Of a DNA stretch of 64,000 nt, positions 1-10,956 are shown piece by piece (position 1 is the first letter of the stretch; every line of letters begins with the position of its first letter). Both the position numbers and the translations under genes were made by a program. A model generated the notes under the pieces. The model did not search any database, had not been told where the DNA came from, and was given only the letters and a program-made list of their open reading frames with translations. Origin of the DNA: Voacanga thouarsii (taxonomy: Eukaryota > Streptophyta > Magnoliopsida > Gentianales > Apocynaceae); contig JANUWF010002120.1 of assembly GCA_026120185.1 (NCBI GenBank), forward strand, positions 1,550,001 to 1,614,000, written 5' to 3'.

Positions 1-205
1 TTACCGAGACTTGTGTGCTCCTAAAATTTTAGTGTCCTACATAAGAGAATTGGAAAGTAAAATTGTAGTTCTGTTATGCAAGTTGGAAAAATCTTCCCTC
101 CCGATTTCTTCGATGTGATGGAGCACTTACTAATCTACTTAAGTAAGAGTTGGTGGATTGGTGCAATACAAATGGATGTATCCTTTCGAGAGGTATAAAC
201 TTAAT
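1..205 (+). pseudogene. CACTA (En/Spm) transposon remnant, DUF4218 domain
   Basis: Read with two frame changes, this stretch gives the conserved core of the DUF4218 domain that accompanies TNP2-type CACTA transposases. I see LCKLEK (about 78-96), DFFDVMEHL (about 104-130) and VQYKWMYPFERY (about 155-192). These match the family pattern of a CKLEK helix, a P-x-FFD-x-M-x-HL segment and a final QYRWMYPFER block. The reading frame is lost at least twice, so it is a fossil. It continues left of the window and stops where the copia gag fragment begins (about 205-240). I infer that the copia element and CACTA DNA became joined by insertion or deletion; the direction cannot be decided here. DUF4218 identity is fairly sure. 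Confidence 0.75.
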
Positions 206-239
206 TAGATTTTTTAATATTTCATCGTTATCTTCTGGA

Positions 240-660
240 TTCTAATAGTTTGCTCGCGAACTGATGCCCCCTAGCCATCCTAGTATTCATGATTGCCCTA
301 AAAGCTTCCTACCTTGTGGGCTAGCTCTTATCAGCAAACATGGTACGCATTGATAAATCCATGTCGTACACAACGGTCGTGTACTCATGCTTAGATTAGA
401 GCACACTAGACATGGAAGCTAACATATAGCACTTAGCCATCTCATCAGCTTTCTTCCATGCCTTCTCGGGCTCTCACTCCTAATCAATGGATTCTTCCCC
501 AATCTCAGAACAGGGATCTGTAAGAACATACTTGTACTCCTCAGCAGTGAGTACTATATTCAAGTTCCTCTTTCAATCCACATAATTTAGGCCTATCAAC
601 TTATTCTCCATAATAATGATTAATAATGGACTGAAACTATATATTTCTAAAATATTGTGA
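240..660 (-). pseudogene. Ty1/copia gag fragment (UBN2-type), element A
   Basis: On the minus strand this reads as the N-terminal half of a copia gag: a start with ENKLIGLNYVD, then AWKKADEMAKCYMLASMSSVL and a further helical stretch, with several stop codons. It closely parallels the better preserved gag of element B at 15681-15300, including the KAWKKADEMA block. It is cut at about 240, where CACTA sequence begins, so zinc knuckle, protease, integrase and reverse transcriptase are absent. It belongs to the same minus-strand element as the LTR at 2271-4056, whose leader lies between. Gag would form the virus-like particle; this copy is dead. Confidence 0.7.
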
Positions 661-2255
661 AAAAACATTCTTTTAGTTTGCAAGAAAAAAAAATGCACAT
701 TCTTTATATTATTTCATTAATAATAGAAAACTCTTAAAACCATTATCAATAATATAAATAGTTTAACTCTTAGAAAAGCTAACCGAGCTTTGTAGGAAGA
801 TTAATAGCATTCTAAGTTAAGTATAAAACCATCACGAATCAAAACTTCCTTAATAGGTAACGGTTGAGAAAAAGTTCCACCAATAGGATGGCCACTGATT
901 CACACAACCTATGGGCAATCTAGTGCTAAAAACCTCCAACGTAGGTTGGTCGATCCTAGCAAATACCCTAGGCTTTTAATTTTACTCTTCTATTATTTCT
1001 AGATACTTATGGAAATCCATCCTATAGGGGGTCATGCTTAAAATGACACGAGAAATCCACTATCTCTAATAAGAGTTGTGATGGAAGTCATGGGCTTGTT
1101 GGAACCCCTCTCCCACTTAATCTTTTATTGAAAATAGATTTTTAGGCCCAAAAACGTTTTCTATAATCTTATGGTTTTATTAACTTTAGTAAAAAACTAA
1201 AATTCAACATTATTCGCTATGTCAATGATTAAATCCTTTGAGAGAATAAACTATAAATTTATTTTATTATTCTAAGTTAATAACCAAGTAAGACTTTATT
1301 AAATAACCTTAAGTTCAACATTATTCTTTGTGTCAAGGATTAAACCCATTAAGAGAACAAACCATGAACTCTTTTATTTTATAGTTTCTTAGATTAAAAC
1401 ATTTTATCAAAAACCGTTCTATCTAGTGAGACTTTGGTCTCACAAGAACTTGCTCATTTGATCACAAAAATGAAATAAGCATGATAACAAAAGTAAAATT
1501 TTTCATGCTCAAACTATTTATTTATTCCTAAGTGACCAAAAAATAGATTAAATATCATAAATTAATAATTAATAATCTTATTTAATCCTAAGGTGTTCCA
1601 TCCTTAACTACTCATTTTCATTCAAATTATTCATCCACAGATAAATAAAATGATTGTAGAAAATTAATCTCATACAATGGTTTCAAAACATGATTAATTC
1701 AAGAAAAAAAATTAAGGTACAGAACTTCAGCAGTGCTCTCCCTTTTCTTGGACAGAATTGCGTGCATCCGCCTCTGGGCAGAATGGACCTGGTGCCTGGT
1801 CTATTTGGCTCCCCTGGCACCGACTCTGGTCTATTTCTCCAAAACTTCCAGCTGGGTAGAGTGGACCTGGAGTCGGGCCCATTCTGAAGTTCACCGATTT
1901 TTGAAAAAAATCCTACTTTTTAGCTATTTTTCGCCCCTCAACAATTCCAACAACTACGTTCTTCAATCCTCAAAATTTACAGGTTAAAAAAAAGTAAAAC
2001 CAGGCATAAAAACATGCCTTTACAAGTACCTATGCCTCTAACCACGAGTCATACATTGCATCTACTAAAAAATAGAAAAACATTGAGAAGACTATTAGAA
2101 AACATGATCCTACGCCTCTAACCGCGAAGCGTACATGAACTCTTGAAACTAATGTATGAGGGATCACATGAATTCATAAAAGATTTAATTTTAATAGTAA
2201 AGGAACCGTCTTTTCTAGTTTTTAACCCTAGTACATGCTTCTAAATGAAAACCAT
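661..2255 (-). mobile_element. Untranslated leader of copia element A
   Basis: This 1.6 kb has no credible gene. It lies between the primer binding site at 2256 and the gag start and parallels the leader of element B (15682-17336) in order: a short motif about rows of sequence being cut, AT-rich runs, and a GC-richer block (1770-1880) carrying GGTGCC/GGCACC motifs that also occurs near 16970 in B. Short open frames at 1690-1987 are within this block and look like chance. Confidence 0.6.
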
Positions 2256-2268
2256 GGCTCTGATACCA
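2256..2268 (-). other. Primer binding site (initiator tRNA-Met), element A
   Basis: On the minus strand the sequence is TGGTATCAGAGCC, the perfect complement of the 3' end of plant initiator tRNA-Met, two bases inside the LTR end at 2271. This sets the element's orientation (minus) and shows that the LTR at 2271-4056 is the 5' LTR. Confidence 0.9.
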
Positions 2269-2270
2269 CT

Positions 2271-4056
2271 TGAAGGATCAAAACGGAAAACATCAAAGAA
2301 AAGCGTAGCAGAAATTTTTTCAGCTTTTCCAGACACATCTAGGAGAGAGTATTTACTTTTCTTTATTGGTCGCAGATTAACCAACAAGGGGCTAGGTTGC
2401 ACTGGAACTTGCATTGGAAGGGGAGAAGGAGACGCCTGCGATTTGACTGGTATTCTTGCCAGTCTTCTACTCCTACGCATCAAAGTCTCCAAGCTTCTTC
2501 TCTTCATCTTCCAAAGTATGACTCTACCTTATTCTTGGGTTAGCTTAGTGAAAGCTCCTTCTTTTGATAATAAAAAAATCTCCAAGAGAGAAAGAAGAGA
2601 ATGACAAGAACAAGAGGAAGAGACAGCACACTTGGAGCAAGGAAAAAAACTCAGACAACCACGTTATTTTTTTTCTTCTCTTGTACCTCTAAATTTCGAC
2701 CAGCCTTAGGGCTTGATAAAGCCCTGATGGCTAAAAACACTAAGACCTTATGGGCGTGGTGCTATTCTCCAAAACCAATCCAAGATTAGCCCAATCCTCT
2801 TAATTAATTAATTATCTTTTCTGGGCTTTATTAAATACCTAAGACTAATTAATTTATTCTAATTGGACTCTTAATGTATGTCAATATATATCAGCCTAAT
2901 TAATTAATATATTCTAGCCCAATTCTCTTAATTAATTAATAATATTTTCTGGGCCTTATAAAAACCCAAGACTAACTAATTAATTCTAATTGGACTATTA
3001 GAATAAATTTATTCTCTTCCAAATAAATATCCATTAAGCCAAATTGTGTATAAACAACACCAAGGTAACTTGAGCTATTCTGGGGGCTAAGAGACATATT
3101 ATTCATGGCTACTAAAATGATAGTGCCCTTACTATTATATAGCTGCATTTTACCATTTTAAAAATTCTCATTTATCACTATATGAAAATATTAACCCCAA
3201 GAATAATATTGCTACAATAATGTCTCCGACCTACTGGTGAAATGATAGAAATACCCCTCTATGTATCACATATCAATGAGATAGGATAAATGTACTAACA
3301 CCCATCTCAAAGACATCTACCATCCTTAGATCTCTATTCCGATAATCCATGAATCACTCGAATAAACTTTCTTATCATTGGAAGCTACCCAAAAGCACAC
3401 ATTCTAGAGTCACGTTTCCAGGGCCCTAGATTATTAGATTATCCTAGACAATCACAAGGGGGTTATTTAACTTCACAAAGTGAAACATAGAAACTTTGTT
3501 GCATGAGTCCATCTTAACTATTTAAAGTGATACACCTAATGTACAAGGTTATTGATCTCACAAAAGAAATCTAACCCAACATACATCAAAGTACATGACC
3601 CTAGCCTCGCCAGACCACTAACTTATACTCAAGTATGAAGGTATCCGTCCATGCAATAGCAGTAATAGTTTGATTTCAATAATTATAGTACTTTAAGAGA
3701 GACCATTACTATAGGTCCAGTTCTATGTATTCGAAATACGCTTATGCCAATAATATGAGTGAACTACTCACTGTTTTAAGATAAACCATTCCTTATTGAA
3801 AATCATGGCATAATAGTTTTACCTTGATGAAATGCCCAGTTCCATCAAACGACTAAGAACTTAATTTCACTTGTATGACAAGTACCCACAATCCATACCT
3901 TACTATGAAGAATGACCCAACACATAGACCATCACTTGTCATACTTGGACCTTAGATGTGCAATTATATAATAAACAATCTAAATTGAATGAATAAATAA
4001 TTTATTGTAATATGTTTACACAAAATACATAGTCGTTGAAGGTATACTTTCCAACA
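2271..4056 (-). mobile_element. 5' LTR of Ty1/copia element A
   Basis: The 1786 bp segment reads TGTTGGAAAG...GATCCTTCA on the minus strand, with TG/CA ends and a tRNA-Met primer site just inside. It shares blocks with the LTRs at 17351-19167 and 58504-60286, for example GGCTACTAAAATGA and GTATTCGAAATACGCTTATG, so these are one LTR superfamily though A is diverged. Its outer flank (4057 on) is gypsy protease sequence, so A inserted into gypsy element H. The open frame at 2245-2604 overlaps the LTR and has no recognised product. Confidence 0.85.
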
Positions 4057-4400
4057 AGGAGTAGAAACCTTGAAACATTCTAGACCCTACAAGTTACAAT
4101 GGTTGAACAATTGTGGAAAGGTGAAGGTGAACAAACAAGCCAATGTTGCTATTGATATGGGGAAGTATAAGGATGAAGTGATTTGTGATGTATTTTCCAT
4201 GCTTGTGGGGCATATTTTGTTAGGAAGACCTTGGTTGTTTGATAGAAATGTGGTCCATGAGGGGAAGAGGAACACTTATTCTTTGAGAAAAGATGGAAAG
4301 AAGATAACTCTATTTCCCTTATCCCCTAGTGAAGTTTTAAGAGATCAAAATATCTTGAGGGAAAAAGGAAAAGGAAAGGAGAGAGGGAAAGGATAGGAAA
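4057..4400 (+). pseudogene. Ty3/gypsy retropepsin C-terminal fragment, element H
   Basis: The reading frame gives RPYKLQWLNNCGKVKVNKQ, then GKYKDEVICDV and HILLGRPWLFDR. This is the C-terminal half of a Ty3/gypsy aspartic protease, with the (A/I)LLGRPW block that packs under the catalytic loop. The catalytic DS(G/A) part lies upstream and is missing because copia A interrupts here. After about 4340 the frame runs into a Lys/Glu-rich linker. Reverse transcriptase, RNase H and integrase, which should follow, are absent before the 3' LTR at 4770, so H carries an internal deletion. Confidence 0.8.
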
Positions 4401-4769
4401 AAGAAGATGAGTGAAAAAAGAAATGAGGAGAAAAAAGGAGAGAATAGGGAAGAACAAAAGAAGGGGGACCAAGGGATTGAGGTGAGAGAAGAAAGAGAGA
4501 TAAAAATTGAGGAAATAAAGGAAGACGGGGATGAGAGGATAGTGACCACCTTGTGTTAGAGAGAAAAAGAAAGAGTGACAAATAAGAAGATTAAAAAAAA
4601 GAAAAGAGAGATGAGGTAAAATGAAAGGGAAAATGTAGGTAGTGAAACGAGAAAGTATAGAGAATAATGAGGTACAAGGCCATGACATTTTACTTTTACA
4701 AAAACTCTCTTATTTGAATTCTTGTATAGTTTTTGATTCGAGGATGAATCATTTTCAAGAAGGAGGAAA
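4340..4769 (+). other. Purine-rich Lys/Glu linker and PPT of element H
   Basis: About 300 bases (4340-4660) are almost pure purine on the plus strand and decode as Lys/Glu/Arg-rich linker with stops. A similar linker is present in element K (about 54150-54330). The tail reads FDSRMNHFQEGGND, the usual end of this gypsy lineage's polyprotein, and the polypurine tract AAGAAGGAGGAAA sits directly before the LTR. The long antisense open frames here are by-products of the purine bias. Confidence 0.65.
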
Positions 4770-6024
4770 TGATAGGATACGCCCCAGGCACGAAAGCTAC
4801 TCAAAAGAAAACAAAGAGAAATCTAAGCCATAACTCATGGCACCTTTGGTGAGATCCATTTTCAAGAGGTTTCAAAAGGAATTTGAGGCCAACCAAGCCA
4901 AAAAACCAAAGCCCAAGAGATTGATGAAAGAGTGGATAAAGAAAGGAAAGCCAAAAGGAGTGCAAAAGGAACAACAATCCTTGTGGAGAATTAAGCCAAC
5001 ATTGAAACAATGATTGAAGACCAAAGAACTGATAAGGAGAGCTCAAGACGACTAACATTTCATTTGGAAGATCAAGGGAATACATGAAAAAGGAATGGAA
5101 GGAATGGAGGTCAAATGAGTAGGGATTGGAGTGTAACAAAATAAGATAGGCTGCCCAAAGCTGACCCGGTGCCAGCTCAAATCGACCGACCAGGCGCTGG
5201 CTGTGATCTACAAAAATTCTTCAAATTTTAATGTATGCACTATTCTAACAGAACAGACCTGGCGCCGGCCCCAACAACCATAACCGGCGCCAGCTATGGA
5301 TTGGAAGAGCTTTGTTTATTTTTTTTTTTTACTTTTGTGCACGAGAACTGTTCCTCCAAATTAGATTCTACACCACCCCTAGGAGACCTACCCGGCGTCG
5401 GCCCTATTCTGGTCGATTCCAAATTTTTACAATTTCTCTTATTTTTAATCTTTTCAGTTTTAATTTAATTTTCATGACTTTTATTATGTTTTAACCTATT
5501 TTAAGGCATGTATTAGGGCCTCAAAACATGTATTAAGGCCATTTAATAGTTAGGATCAGTTGCTAAATAGTTTAGGTCAAAGCAACTATAAATAGGCTAC
5601 TATAGCTTTGTAAACATAACTTTAGTATTTTTTGGGAAGGAGAATTCAGATTTTCTCTCCAGAGAGAGTACTTGAGGGTGATCCTTATAGGTGATTCCAT
5701 TAAACATCAAGACTAAATCAAAGGATTTAGTCCTATCTTTGATCTTGTCTCTAAATCTTAAGGGATAATCTCAACTCCTTCTCTATTCTATGTGCTAGGT
5801 TGCCTAGTGTGTTTGAAAGGTTTGAGTTAGGTGCCTTCAATTCCGATCCTTGGTGTTCTAATCTTTGATAGATTAGAGTGTTAGGGTGTCTTTGATGTTG
5901 CCTAGATTCACAATATCACAAGAGTGTTATTTTCCTAGCATTTTAGTGTTCTTGTACGTGGGTTTGGTAGGTTTCTTGTTCTTGAGTTTAATCCACAAGT
6001 TTGGTGCTTTCCAAGATCATATCA
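4770..6024 (+). mobile_element. 3' LTR of Ty3/gypsy element H
   Basis: This 1255 bp LTR starts TGATAGGATACG after a polypurine tract and ends GATCATATCA. It is related to the LTR at 50665-51623 (TGATAGGAATCG...CTTATATCA) and more distantly to those of K. It contains a TATA box and five copies of a GC-rich GGCGCC-like motif between 5164 and 5400. To its right the sequence continues at once as E-type LTR, so H sits inside E's 5' LTR. Confidence 0.8.
5587..5594 (+). promoter_or_regulatory. TATA box of the H LTR
   Basis: TATAAATA lies in a GC-flanked context. The 5' LTR of K has the same TATAAATA at 52211; its 3' LTR has TGTAAATA. This is the probable U3 core promoter, with transcription starting some 30 bases downstream. 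Confidence 0.5.
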
Positions 6025-6964
6025 ACACTTTGCTCAAACAAAGGTTTCCAACTAAAATGCCCACTCTTTTGAATAAAAAGATTCAAACTAAAAATAGGTA
6101 ACCATTATTGCAATTTTCAAAACAACAAAGCTTTTGTGAATTTTCCCTGAATGGAACAACATAAGTTGAGTACTCAATAAGAGTATGTTAGTTGGAACTA
6201 ACTTTAGAAAGTTAGGTAAGTCTTCTGATGGAGGCCTCCATCAGGAAAAAAACTCCTTCTGAATAAAAAGCCAATTCTGATTAGTCAGGCCAATTCAAGC
6301 TAGTAACTAAGCCCAAGTAGGTTATTTTTTCAAAGTGGACAACCTGGAAGTTAGAGTATACAAATAGAGGAGTATCTCACCCAGTGAGCTGATCACCCAT
6401 TTATATTGTGATGCAGGGTTTCGCAATATGTGGTTATGATGTAGGGTTTTATTGCCTTGACTATCATGTAGGGTTTCATAATCACCTTCATTTTGGAATG
6501 GTTATTTCTTTTCTAAATGTTCACTTTTGTTTGAGAAACATAAATGTAAAACACCACTCCATATTTAAAGCATAATGTCATGACTTGCAATGTTTCTTGA
6601 TATTCGTTTAAAAGGTGCATACATGAAATATTTCTCAATTGGACATGAGCACACTTAGGGCTTACTGGGAAGTACTTCTCACCATGTTTTGTATCATATT
6701 TCCAGGAAGATCCAGCTTTAAAGGTTGAGCTTGCTTTGAGATTTGAAGATTTACCTATGATTTAAGATTGTAATTTCTTTTAAGAATTTTATTTGGGATT
6801 CTTAAGACTTGTATGAGTTTATTTGGGATGTAATATGTTTTGTGCTATGTTCATTTCCTTTAATTTTTTTTTTTTTTTTTTACCTAGCTATAAGGATCCC
6901 TGGTTCCTATGGACGGGGTGACATCCCTACCCCTTTTGAGGTACGTAGATGGTGGGGTATTACA
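6025..6964 (+). mobile_element. 3' portion of the 5' LTR of element E
   Basis: Bases 6025-6250 match 39555-39780 in E's 3' LTR nearly base for base, and the final 80 bases match 39785-39854. The 630 bases between are deleted from the 3' LTR. It ends GGTGGGGTATTACA, followed two bases later by the primer site. The U5 motif GGGGTGACATCCC is at 6915-6927. The remainder of this LTR is on the far side of H, outside the window. Confidence 0.8.
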
Positions 6965-6966
6965 AG

Positions 6967-6979
6967 TAGTATCAGAGCC
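6967..6979 (+). other. Primer binding site of element E
   Basis: TAGTATCAGAGCC matches the tRNA-Met complement TGGTATCAGAGCC with a single G-to-A change, two bases inside the LTR end. Confidence 0.85.
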
Positions 6980-7827
6980 TTGGTTTAGGCGACTATTAAT
7001 AGTATTTTGATTTATTTCATTAAGTTTTATAATCTTTTAACTAACCTAAGCTGTTCAAGTTGTATGATTGTTAGGATGTATAGAACTACAAGGAAGGGAC
7101 AATCATGGCATCCACCAATTAGTATCTAGCTAGAAGACTTACCAGAACCTCAACTTGCACCATAACTTGCAACCAAAACCACCTATGGAAGAGAGTACTG
7201 AGGATGAGGCTCAGATTATTGAGCCACCACCTGTACCCATAATAGACCTGGTGGTGATATTATGGAATATACTCCAAACCTACCTATCCCAGTGATTGAT
7301 TTGATAGCTAATAGTGATGATTTGGAGAAAATAGACTATGAATACCTACCCCCTGTTATACCTCAATCGAATCATTTTAAGGTTGGGGAAGGTTCAAGGA
7401 GACCAGGAAAAGAACTAATAACCTTTGGTTTTGTAGATGGTGTAGGGGTAGACATCTTTAGGAAATAGAGGGTGGCTATATGAGGCTGATTCTGAGGATT
7501 CCGATAGGGAATAGAAGCTCATGATTCAAAATTATTTACTTTCATACTTTGCAATAAGTTATTAGAGAGAAACTATATTTATGTTAATTATTTTCTTCAG
7601 GTTTTTGTTTTGAAAATAAGGATATCCCTCCTTTTGTAAAAGTGTTTCTTTACCTTATGCAAAATCTATTCTAATCGATCATTAGCTATCTTCTGAGCAT
7701 TCATACTATCTTTTAACTTTTAATAGGCTTTATGAATTTGGTGTGATATAAAAATTTGCATAAGTTGTAATTTGAATTTTGTTGGACTTGAATGCGTACT
7801 TATTTCATTGATGCATCGATGAGTAGA
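6980..7827 (+). other. Leader of element E
   Basis: This stretch has no recognised domain. An open frame of 68 codons at 7262-7468, rich in acidic residues and Pro (PIPVIDLIANSDD), and fragments on each side could be a decayed leader peptide, but I recognise nothing in it. Confidence 0.4.
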
Positions 7828-7968
7828 ATGGCCCCTAAGCATCGAGTTGCCACCACAGCAAGAGAGTCCCTTGATCCAAACTGGAGGTTCCTGAGTATGA
7901 AGCCACACAAATGTCTACCCCAAACGATTGAGGTTATAACGAACCTGAACAAGATGTGGAGTCAAAAG
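7828..7968 (+). pseudogene. Gag N-terminus of gypsy element E (interrupted)
   Basis: The frame from the ATG at 7828 starts MAPKHRVATTARES and continues to NLNKMWSQK at 7968, where LTR G begins. The basic start is typical of chromoviral gags. It resumes at 30602 as EVPIEVTLGQDFNKMMKIL. The insertion flanks are AAAAG and AGAGG, consistent with an old, diverged 5-base duplication. Confidence 0.65.
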
Positions 7969-8157
7969 TGTAACACCCCGCCTTGAGCTGTCTCAAAATA
8001 GGATATATTTACTATCTTTGTGATCTTTTAAAAATTTTATTAAATTTTATACAGCTATTTATAAAGTTATTTCTTATGCAATAAATACTTTATGCAAAAT
8101 ATTATATATATATATATATCATAAGAATATTTTATTTATTATTATTATTATTATTAT

Positions 8158-8208
<51 letters not shown>

Positions 8209-8251
8209 CAGTAGTAGCTGTAGTAATAGTTGTTGTTGTTGTTATTGTTGT
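7969..8251 (+). mobile_element. Solo gypsy-type LTR G, left part
   Basis: LTR G starts TGTAACACCCC here and ends GGGGTGTTACA at 30601, a perfect 11-base inverted terminal repeat. Rejoined it is about 1733 bp. No internal region or second LTR accompanies it, so it is a solo LTR in E's gag. It was later cut inside its TAG/TTG microsatellite by copia C. Confidence 0.75.
8102..8251. repeat. Compound microsatellite (TA)n (TTA)n (TAG)n (TTG)n
   Basis: A run of TA (8103-8119), TTA (8131-8159), about 20 TAG units (8160-8220) and TTG units. It is the insertion site of copia C; TAG/GCA-type repeats resume beyond the other end of C at 29152-29200. Confidence 0.9.
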
Positions 8252-9984
8252 TGTTGGGATCCAACCATGCAAGAGCACACATGCAGCGGAAAATAAAATC
8301 GAAATCCCTCCCAGATCACATTTTTTTCGATTAAAATGGGAAAGAAAGCAAGTAACGGGATTTACCTGCTATAGCCTTAATGCAAAAATTTTCTTTGGTT
8401 CCGAACTACTGTGATCACGATCGCAAAATCCACATGGCTCTCTGTTCTATGATCCATTGCTCATGGCGGACACTAAAGTCCAAGCAAGGACTACCTCCAA
8501 CAGTATCCACACGAGGGACTTAAGGAAAACAAACAAAACTATCTGCTAGAGGAGTCTTTTGTGGCTAGGGTTTTTTCCTTTTGTGTAGAAGAGAAAACGA
8601 GAGAGAGAGAAAGGTTGCTCGTGTGTTCTATGTTTTTTTTTTTTTTTTTTACTTGATCAAAGCCTGGAGAACTATTCCCAAGTAATCCCTAGAAAAACCA
8701 CAGAAAAAACACATTTCTATGAATTCTAATCAAATTAGAATTCACTAATTTGCAATTGAAAACTATAAGCCTTAACTATTGCAATTTGGCCCAAAATTAT
8801 AACTAATTATAATTTAACCACAATAATTTCTTCTTCTCATAATTAACCCCACAATATTATCAAATAACCCCTTGAGTACTTAATCCTCTATTATGTGTGA
8901 CCTATTAGGTTTCCCGATCTATTGGTGGCAAATATGAATTAATCCAAATGTCTTTGAGATTAATAATCCTTAATAATTTAGAATTAACCTATTAATTCTA
9001 AACATGATTGGTTTATTAATTCATCAATTAATAAACTCATATTCAGCAGAACATGAGTAGTATTTAGTAACACTTCATGACCATCCAAGAGTCCAAGAAG
9101 TTAAGTGGCTTGACATGAACCCTTCAATAACAAACTATAGTGCAATAAATTCATTTCACATTTCACCATACAACATGTCATTTGATTTGGAGTACGGAAT
9201 TAGTGCCAACTCCCTCCAGAATATAAATTAATTATGGCCCAAATATAATAGTACTTGTACCAGAAATTCACTACTCTACATGTCTATCAATTGGAATTGT
9301 TTCCAATACACAATCATCCTGGCCAAGGATTTTACAAGTAGTAATTCCAATAAGTAGCCGTGAGATATTTGCCCCTACTATTAGAAGTGGTGAATCCTTT
9401 ATTGACCCTCTCAATTAATTTCGTTTACCTCACATTGTACCCAATATCCATCCCATAAGTGGCCCTCAATCTAGCTCCAGAGATTGGAATCAAAATACAA
9501 TGCTCAACAAACAAAGTACCTTGGAGATTTCAAGTCTAAGGATACTTACACGTTCACTATAGCGAGATTCTACCCCTGGCATTGCATAGTTATCGATGTG
9601 ATTATCTCATAGTTAGGTCAGCCAATGTACTTGTTCTATTAACAAGCATCTACGTATTAACTTTAAGTATCACAATACTATGGATGTGAGAACCACCGCC
9701 TGATCAAATCAGAAAGTCTAACACGTGCTAGTCTTAACGTATTAATGATGTCCTATATTATTAATACTACAACTAGGGATTATTTAAGTACGAATACTAT
9801 ACAATATAGTTAGAATCTCACATCATGATTTTCTTAACACAGTGTTGTACTAGGGACTTTATCTAATAGTTATTTTACATGAAAGTAAAGAAAACAAACT
9901 AAAAGAAAAATAATGTCGTGTATTATAAAACAAATATGTGATATACAATTTACAAGTGATTACCTCTATGGTACAACACTAACA
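8252..9984 (-). mobile_element. 3' LTR of copia element C
   Basis: 1733 bp; on the minus strand it reads TGTTAGTGTTGTACC...GGATCCCAACA. A polypurine tract (GTAGGAGTT on the minus strand) lies just outside at 9985-9995. It is homologous along its length to 27373-29151 and to 56509-58450. It holds a short GA run at 8597-8612 that is greatly expanded in the 5' copy. Confidence 0.85.
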
Positions 9985-10002
9985 AACTCCTACTTGCACT
10001 AG

Positions 10003-10545
10003 AGCCAATCATTCATGTATCTAATACCAAATGACTCAACATACCTCTATGCTTCTTCTGGGATAGTACTTTTGTAAGCGAATCAGCTATGTTCTCATCT
10101 GTGGGAACTTTCTCTATCTTGACATCTCTTTCAACAATCTCTCTAATCAAATAAAAATATCTAAGTACATGCTTGGATCGCTAGTGAGACCATGGTTCCT
10201 TTGCTTGTGTAATACCTCCATTGTTGTCACAATATAGAGATATTAGATCAATAATGCTAGGGACCACTCCAAGTTCTATGATGAACTTTTTAATCCAAAC
10301 TATTTCTTTAGTTGCTTTCGAAGTGGCTATGTACTCAGCTTCAGTCGTTGAGTCAGTAATAGTATTTTATTTGGAACTTTTCTAACTCACTACCCCTCCA
10401 CATAACGTAAACATATAGCCGAATTATGATTTGAAATCATTCTTATCGGATTGAAAATTGTCATCTGTATACTCGTTTACATTCAAATTACCTTCTCTAT
10501 GCATCAAGAATACATCATTAGTCCTTCGTAACTATGTAAGGATAT
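10003..10545 (-). pseudogene. Copia RNase H domain, element C
   Basis: On the minus strand the sequence decodes to the copia RNase H end: LYGGVVS, the catalytic-acid block TDSTTEAEYIA (near 10327-10360), WIKKFIIELGVVPS, YCDNNGGI, KHVLRYFYLIREIVE and ADSLTKVLSQKKH. Several stops interrupt it. This domain removes the RNA strand of the RNA/DNA hybrid during reverse transcription. It is followed by the polypurine tract and 3' LTR of C, so it belongs to C rather than B. Confidence 0.8.
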
Positions 10546-10548
10546 TTA

Positions 10549-10956
10549 TTACAGCCGCCTAATAATCCTTTCCAGGATCAGACTGGTATCAGCTCGTAAA
10601 AATAGAAGACAAGATACATCGGGCCTTATACATATCATAACATACATGATAGAACCAATTGTAGATGTATATGGTATATATGGTATTCTACTCATGTGAT
10701 CCCTTTCCACTTGTCTCTTTGGACATATCGATTTTGAAAGGCTTATCCCATGCTTCATGGGTAAGAATCTCTTCTTTGATTGATCCATGATAAACCTTTT
10801 TGGCACTTTATCTATGTGTGTAGATTGTGAAAGACCTAGCAACCTTTTTGATCTATCTTTATAGATCCTTATTCTAAGGATGTAGGTTGCTTCTCCAACA
10901 TCTTTCATAGAGAATTTCTTGGACAACTAAACTTTCACTCATTGAAGGACAGGGAA
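10549..10956 (-). pseudogene. Copia reverse transcriptase, C-terminal part, element C
   Basis: Minus-strand frame with KFSMKDVGEATYILRI, LGLSQSTHIDKV, a KHGISLSKSICPK block, SRIPYIPYTSTIGSIMY and RPDVS. This is the RVT_2 segment that follows the YVDD active site; the YVDD itself is missing from this copy. The same segment is found again immediately upstream at 10957-11200 (KFSMKDLGEASYILGI), belonging to element B. The repeat of the same domain head to tail shows that two elements were fused here by a deletion. Confidence 0.8.

Noticed and set aside
4326..4688. Antisense Ser/Phe/Leu-rich open frames (up to 120 codons)
   Set aside because: Mirror images of the purine-rich linker of element H; no start context or homologue.
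8160..8220. CRISPR-like regular repeat
   Set aside because: It is a 3-base microsatellite without spacers, in a plant genome.
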